From: CAVQCX01 sp963775335
GTDB lineage: Bacteria; Pseudomonadota; Gammaproteobacteria; Chromatiales; Chromatiaceae
DNA: 64,000 bases
Assembly: GCA_963775335.1 (NCBI GenBank)
Contig: CAVZIJ010000006.1
Location: forward strand, 1-64,000
Direction: 5' to 3'
Under the pieces are notes generated by a model. It searched no databases and was not told the DNA's origin. It was given only the letters and a program-made list of their open reading frames with translations. Both the position numbers and the translations under genes were made by a program. Of this stretch, positions 62,108 through 64,000 are shown one piece after another (position 1 is the stretch's first letter; each line of letters starts with the position of its first letter).

Positions 62108-62830
62108 ATGCCCTCGAACGACCATAGGCCGGATATCAATTGCGCGGAGGTGCGGCGGCGCACCCTGATCGATCCCTTGGACGCTGACCCCGTTCTGCTT
62201 CGGCACCGGGAGCGTTGCGCCGAGTGCGCCCGCTGGGCGATGGACGCCCTGGGCTTCGAACGACAGCTTCGTCAGGCGGTGGCCGTGGAGCCTCCGCGGG
62301 GGCTCGGCCGGCGGATCGCCGCCGAGCACCAACGGCGCGCAAGGCGACGGCGCATGGCCGCCGGCGCGGGGCTGCTGTTGTCGCTTGGCGTTGCCGGCTG
62401 GCTCGGTTACGGCCTGCGGGGCTGGAACGAGCCCGCGCCGACCCTGGCCGATGTGGTGCGCGAGCACATCGAGCGCGAGGCCCCGCATCTGCGCGAGCAC
62501 GGCCATCTGAGCGACGCGCAGGTCGCCGCGGTGCTCCGTCAGGTCGGGGGCGACCTCATGGCGTCCCTGGGCCAGGTCGATTTCGCCGGCCTCTGTCCGA
62601 TGCGCCGCGCCCTGGGGGCACACCTGGTGATCGCCGGCTCGCGCGGGCCGGTGACGGTGCTCTTCATGCCCGGAGAGCATCTGCAGACGGCGCAGCAGAT
62701 ACGGTCGGACCATCTGCGAGGCCGCGTGGTCCCGACCCGTTACGGCAGCCTGGCGGTGGTGGGAGTGCCCGGCGAGCGGCTCGATTCACTGATCGAGCGC
62801 GTCGAGGGCAGCGTCAGCTGGCGCTCCTGA
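62108..62830 (+). CDS. DUF3379 family protein (anti-sigma-factor-like)
   Basis: 240 residues. N-terminal zinc-finger-like region with Cys pair in HRERCAECARWAMDAL and an earlier Cys, then one membrane helix (MAAGAGLLLSLGVAGWLGYG) and a periplasmic domain (HGHLSDAQVAAVLRQVGGDL, GRVVPTRYGSLAVVGVPGER). This is the DUF3379 anti-sigma layout, but no ECF sigma factor precedes it; the neighbour is a small membrane protein. So it is an orphan, or its partner is elsewhere. Confidence 0.78.
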   Translation: MPSNDHRPDINCAEVRRRTLIDPLDADPVLLRHRERCAECARWAMDALGFERQLRQAVAVEPPRGLGRRIAAEHQRRARRRRMAAGAGLLLSLGVAGWLGYGLRGWNEPAPTLADVVREHIEREAPHLREHGHLSDAQVAAVLRQVGGDLMASLGQVDFAGLCPMRRALGAHLVIAGSRGPVTVLFMPGEHLQTAQQIRSDHLRGRVVPTRYGSLAVVGVPGERLDSLIERVEGSVSWRS

Positions 62831-62881
62831 GTCTCGGAGGCACGCTTTTCAATCCCCGTGGGCCCCGTTAAGCTTGGCCCG

Positions 62882-63712
62882 ATGCACCTCCTATTCACCA
62901 AGATGCACGGGCTCGGCAACGATTTCGTCGTATTCGACGCGATCGGCCAGAGCATAAACCTGAGCCCCGAGCAGATACGCTGCATCGCCAACCGCCGCTT
63001 TGGCGTGGGCTGCGATCAGGTGCTGCTGGTCGAGGCGCCGCGCTCCACCGACACCGACTTCTACTACCGCATCTTCAACGCCGACGGCAGCGAAGTGGAG
63101 CAGTGCGGCAACGGCGCGCGCTGCTTCGCCCGCTTTGTGCGCGACCACGGCCTGAGCGACAAGGATGTGCTGGAGGTCGGCACCAAGGCCGGCCTCATCC
63201 GGCTGCACATCGAAGATGACGGGCAGGTGCGGGTCAACATGGGCGTGCCTCGGCTGGAGCCCGCCGAGATCCCGTTCAATGCACCGGAGCGGGCACTCAC
63301 TTACAGCCTGGAGGTGGAAGGCGAGGAGGTAGAGATCGCCGCGGTGTCTATGGGCAACCCCCACGCGGTGCTGCGCGTGGAATCGGTCGACGACGCGCCC
63401 GTCGACCGGCTTGGCCCGCTGATCGAGGCGCATGCGCGCTTTCCGCGGCGCACCAACGTGGGGTTCATGGCGGTCGGCGCGCGCGATCACATCGATCTTC
63501 GCATCTTCGAGCGCGGCGCCGGTGAAACGCTGGCCTGCGGCTCCGGGGCCTGCGCGGCGGTGGTGGCCGGGCGGCTGCAGGGCCTGCTCGACGAGCGTGT
63601 ACGCGTCAGCCTGCCGGGGGGCGACCTGGTGATCGGCTGGGCCGGCGAGGGGGAGCCGGTGTGGATGACCGGGCCCGCTGAGGAGGTGTTCGAGGGGAGG
63701 ATCGGCGTATGA
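62882..63712 (+). CDS. dapF: diaminopimelate epimerase
   Basis: 276 residues. Two-base racemase with catalytic Cys75 (EVEQCGNGARCFARF) and Cys219 (GETLACGSGACAAVVAGRL), MHGLGNDFVVFDA at the N terminus and SMGNPHAVLRVE. It converts LL- to meso-diaminopimelate for lysine and peptidoglycan. Separated from lysA by about 14.6 kb. ATGA overlap with the DUF484 gene. Confidence 0.96.
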   Translation: MHLLFTKMHGLGNDFVVFDAIGQSINLSPEQIRCIANRRFGVGCDQVLLVEAPRSTDTDFYYRIFNADGSEVEQCGNGARCFARFVRDHGLSDKDVLEVGTKAGLIRLHIEDDGQVRVNMGVPRLEPAEIPFNAPERALTYSLEVEGEEVEIAAVSMGNPHAVLRVESVDDAPVDRLGPLIEAHARFPRRTNVGFMAVGARDHIDLRIFERGAGETLACGSGACAAVVAGRLQGLLDERVRVSLPGGDLVIGWAGEGEPVWMTGPAEEVFEGRIGV

Positions 63713-64000
63713 CCGACGACCCCGAGGACAGCACTTCCCGCGGCCCCTCGGCCTCTGCCGTTGAGGGATACCTGAGCGCCCATCCAGACTTCTTCAGGGG
63801 CCGGGATGGCCTGCTGGCCGGGCTGAGCCTGACCCACCCCGACTCCGGGGCCGCCATCTCGCTGATCGAGCGCCAGGTCGCGGTGCTGCGGGAGGACAAC
63901 GAGCGCCTCTCCGGACAGCTGCGCGAGCTCCTGGAGGTGGCGCGCGACAACGAGCGTCTTAACGAGCGCCTGCACCACCTCACCCTGAACCTCATCGACG
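63709..64000 (+). CDS. DUF484 family protein (partial)
   Basis: The start of a DUF484 protein, cut by the window end after about 97 residues. EGYLSAHPDFFRGRDGLLAG then LIERQVAVLREDNERLSGQL, the family's signature N-terminal domain and coiled coil. Translationally coupled to dapF by ATGA. xerC is expected next beyond the window. Confidence 0.9.
   Translation, partial: MTDDPEDSTSRGPSASAVEGYLSAHPDFFRGRDGLLAGLSLTHPDSGAAISLIERQVAVLREDNERLSGQLRELLEVARDNERLNERLHHLTLNLID

Overview
The window is GC-rich chromosomal DNA from a gammaproteobacterium. The evidence is gene order: argH divergent from algZ-algR-hemC-hemD-hemX-hemY, lptM-lysA, dapF followed by DUF484, plus prlC, srkA and ubiD. The high GC and gene content would suit a Chromatiales/Ectothiorhodospiraceae-type organism; that finer placement is inference.

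Layout. (1) 1-3.2 kb is decayed mobile DNA: an AT-rich array of nested palindromes, a small conserved hypothetical gene, a frameshifted integron integrase (intI), a REP-like hairpin and a gutted Y1 (HUH) transposase. (2) 3.2-9.1 kb is a six-gene lipid operon resembling E. coli ynbABCD but reordered and extended by a PlsC-type acyltransferase and an unknown membrane protein. (3) 9.3-16.9 kb is a minus-strand MoxR-DUF58-DUF4381-BatA-BatB/C-BatD operon. (4) 17-30 kb is mostly housekeeping: DUF6455 protein behind an FNR-like palindrome, gamma-carbonic anhydrase, lemA with a GIDE/EF-hand protein, prlC, an SH3 protein, ubiD (frameshifted), an ATP-grasp-like protein, srkA and a solitary double-Cache protein. 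(5) 30-35 kb holds asnB divergent from parA, with palindromic sites between them that match a site at the left end of the window; then an epimerase and a ferredoxin-type reductase. (6) 35-46 kb is the heme/alginate-regulator/argH cluster, then dacB, phhB, a GGCT protein, a MITE-like element and a MazG-like gene. (7) 46.9-64 kb is lptM-lysA and dapF-DUF484, normally adjacent but here split by about 14.6 kb of accessory DNA.

The accessory block between lysA and dapF contains an AT-rich type II restriction-modification pair (convergent, overlapping 3' ends; the methyltransferase has an apparent leaderless promoter with a palindrome in its spacer), a probable group II intron 3' end, a 370-bp tandem duplication, a secreted beta-helix protein, a DUF202 protein, a histidine kinase/sigma-54 regulator pair, a LysR/methyltransferase divergent pair, a Fax-like GST, a small membrane protein and an orphan DUF3379 protein.

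ubiD, hemX and the histidine kinase each appear to carry one extra base. Either the assembly has indel errors or these genes are decaying; this should be settled before the breaks are interpreted biologically. The best candidates for new biology are the extended ynb-type lipid operon, the shared palindromic site linking the left end to the asnB/parA intergenic region, and the self-regulated leaderless methyltransferase.
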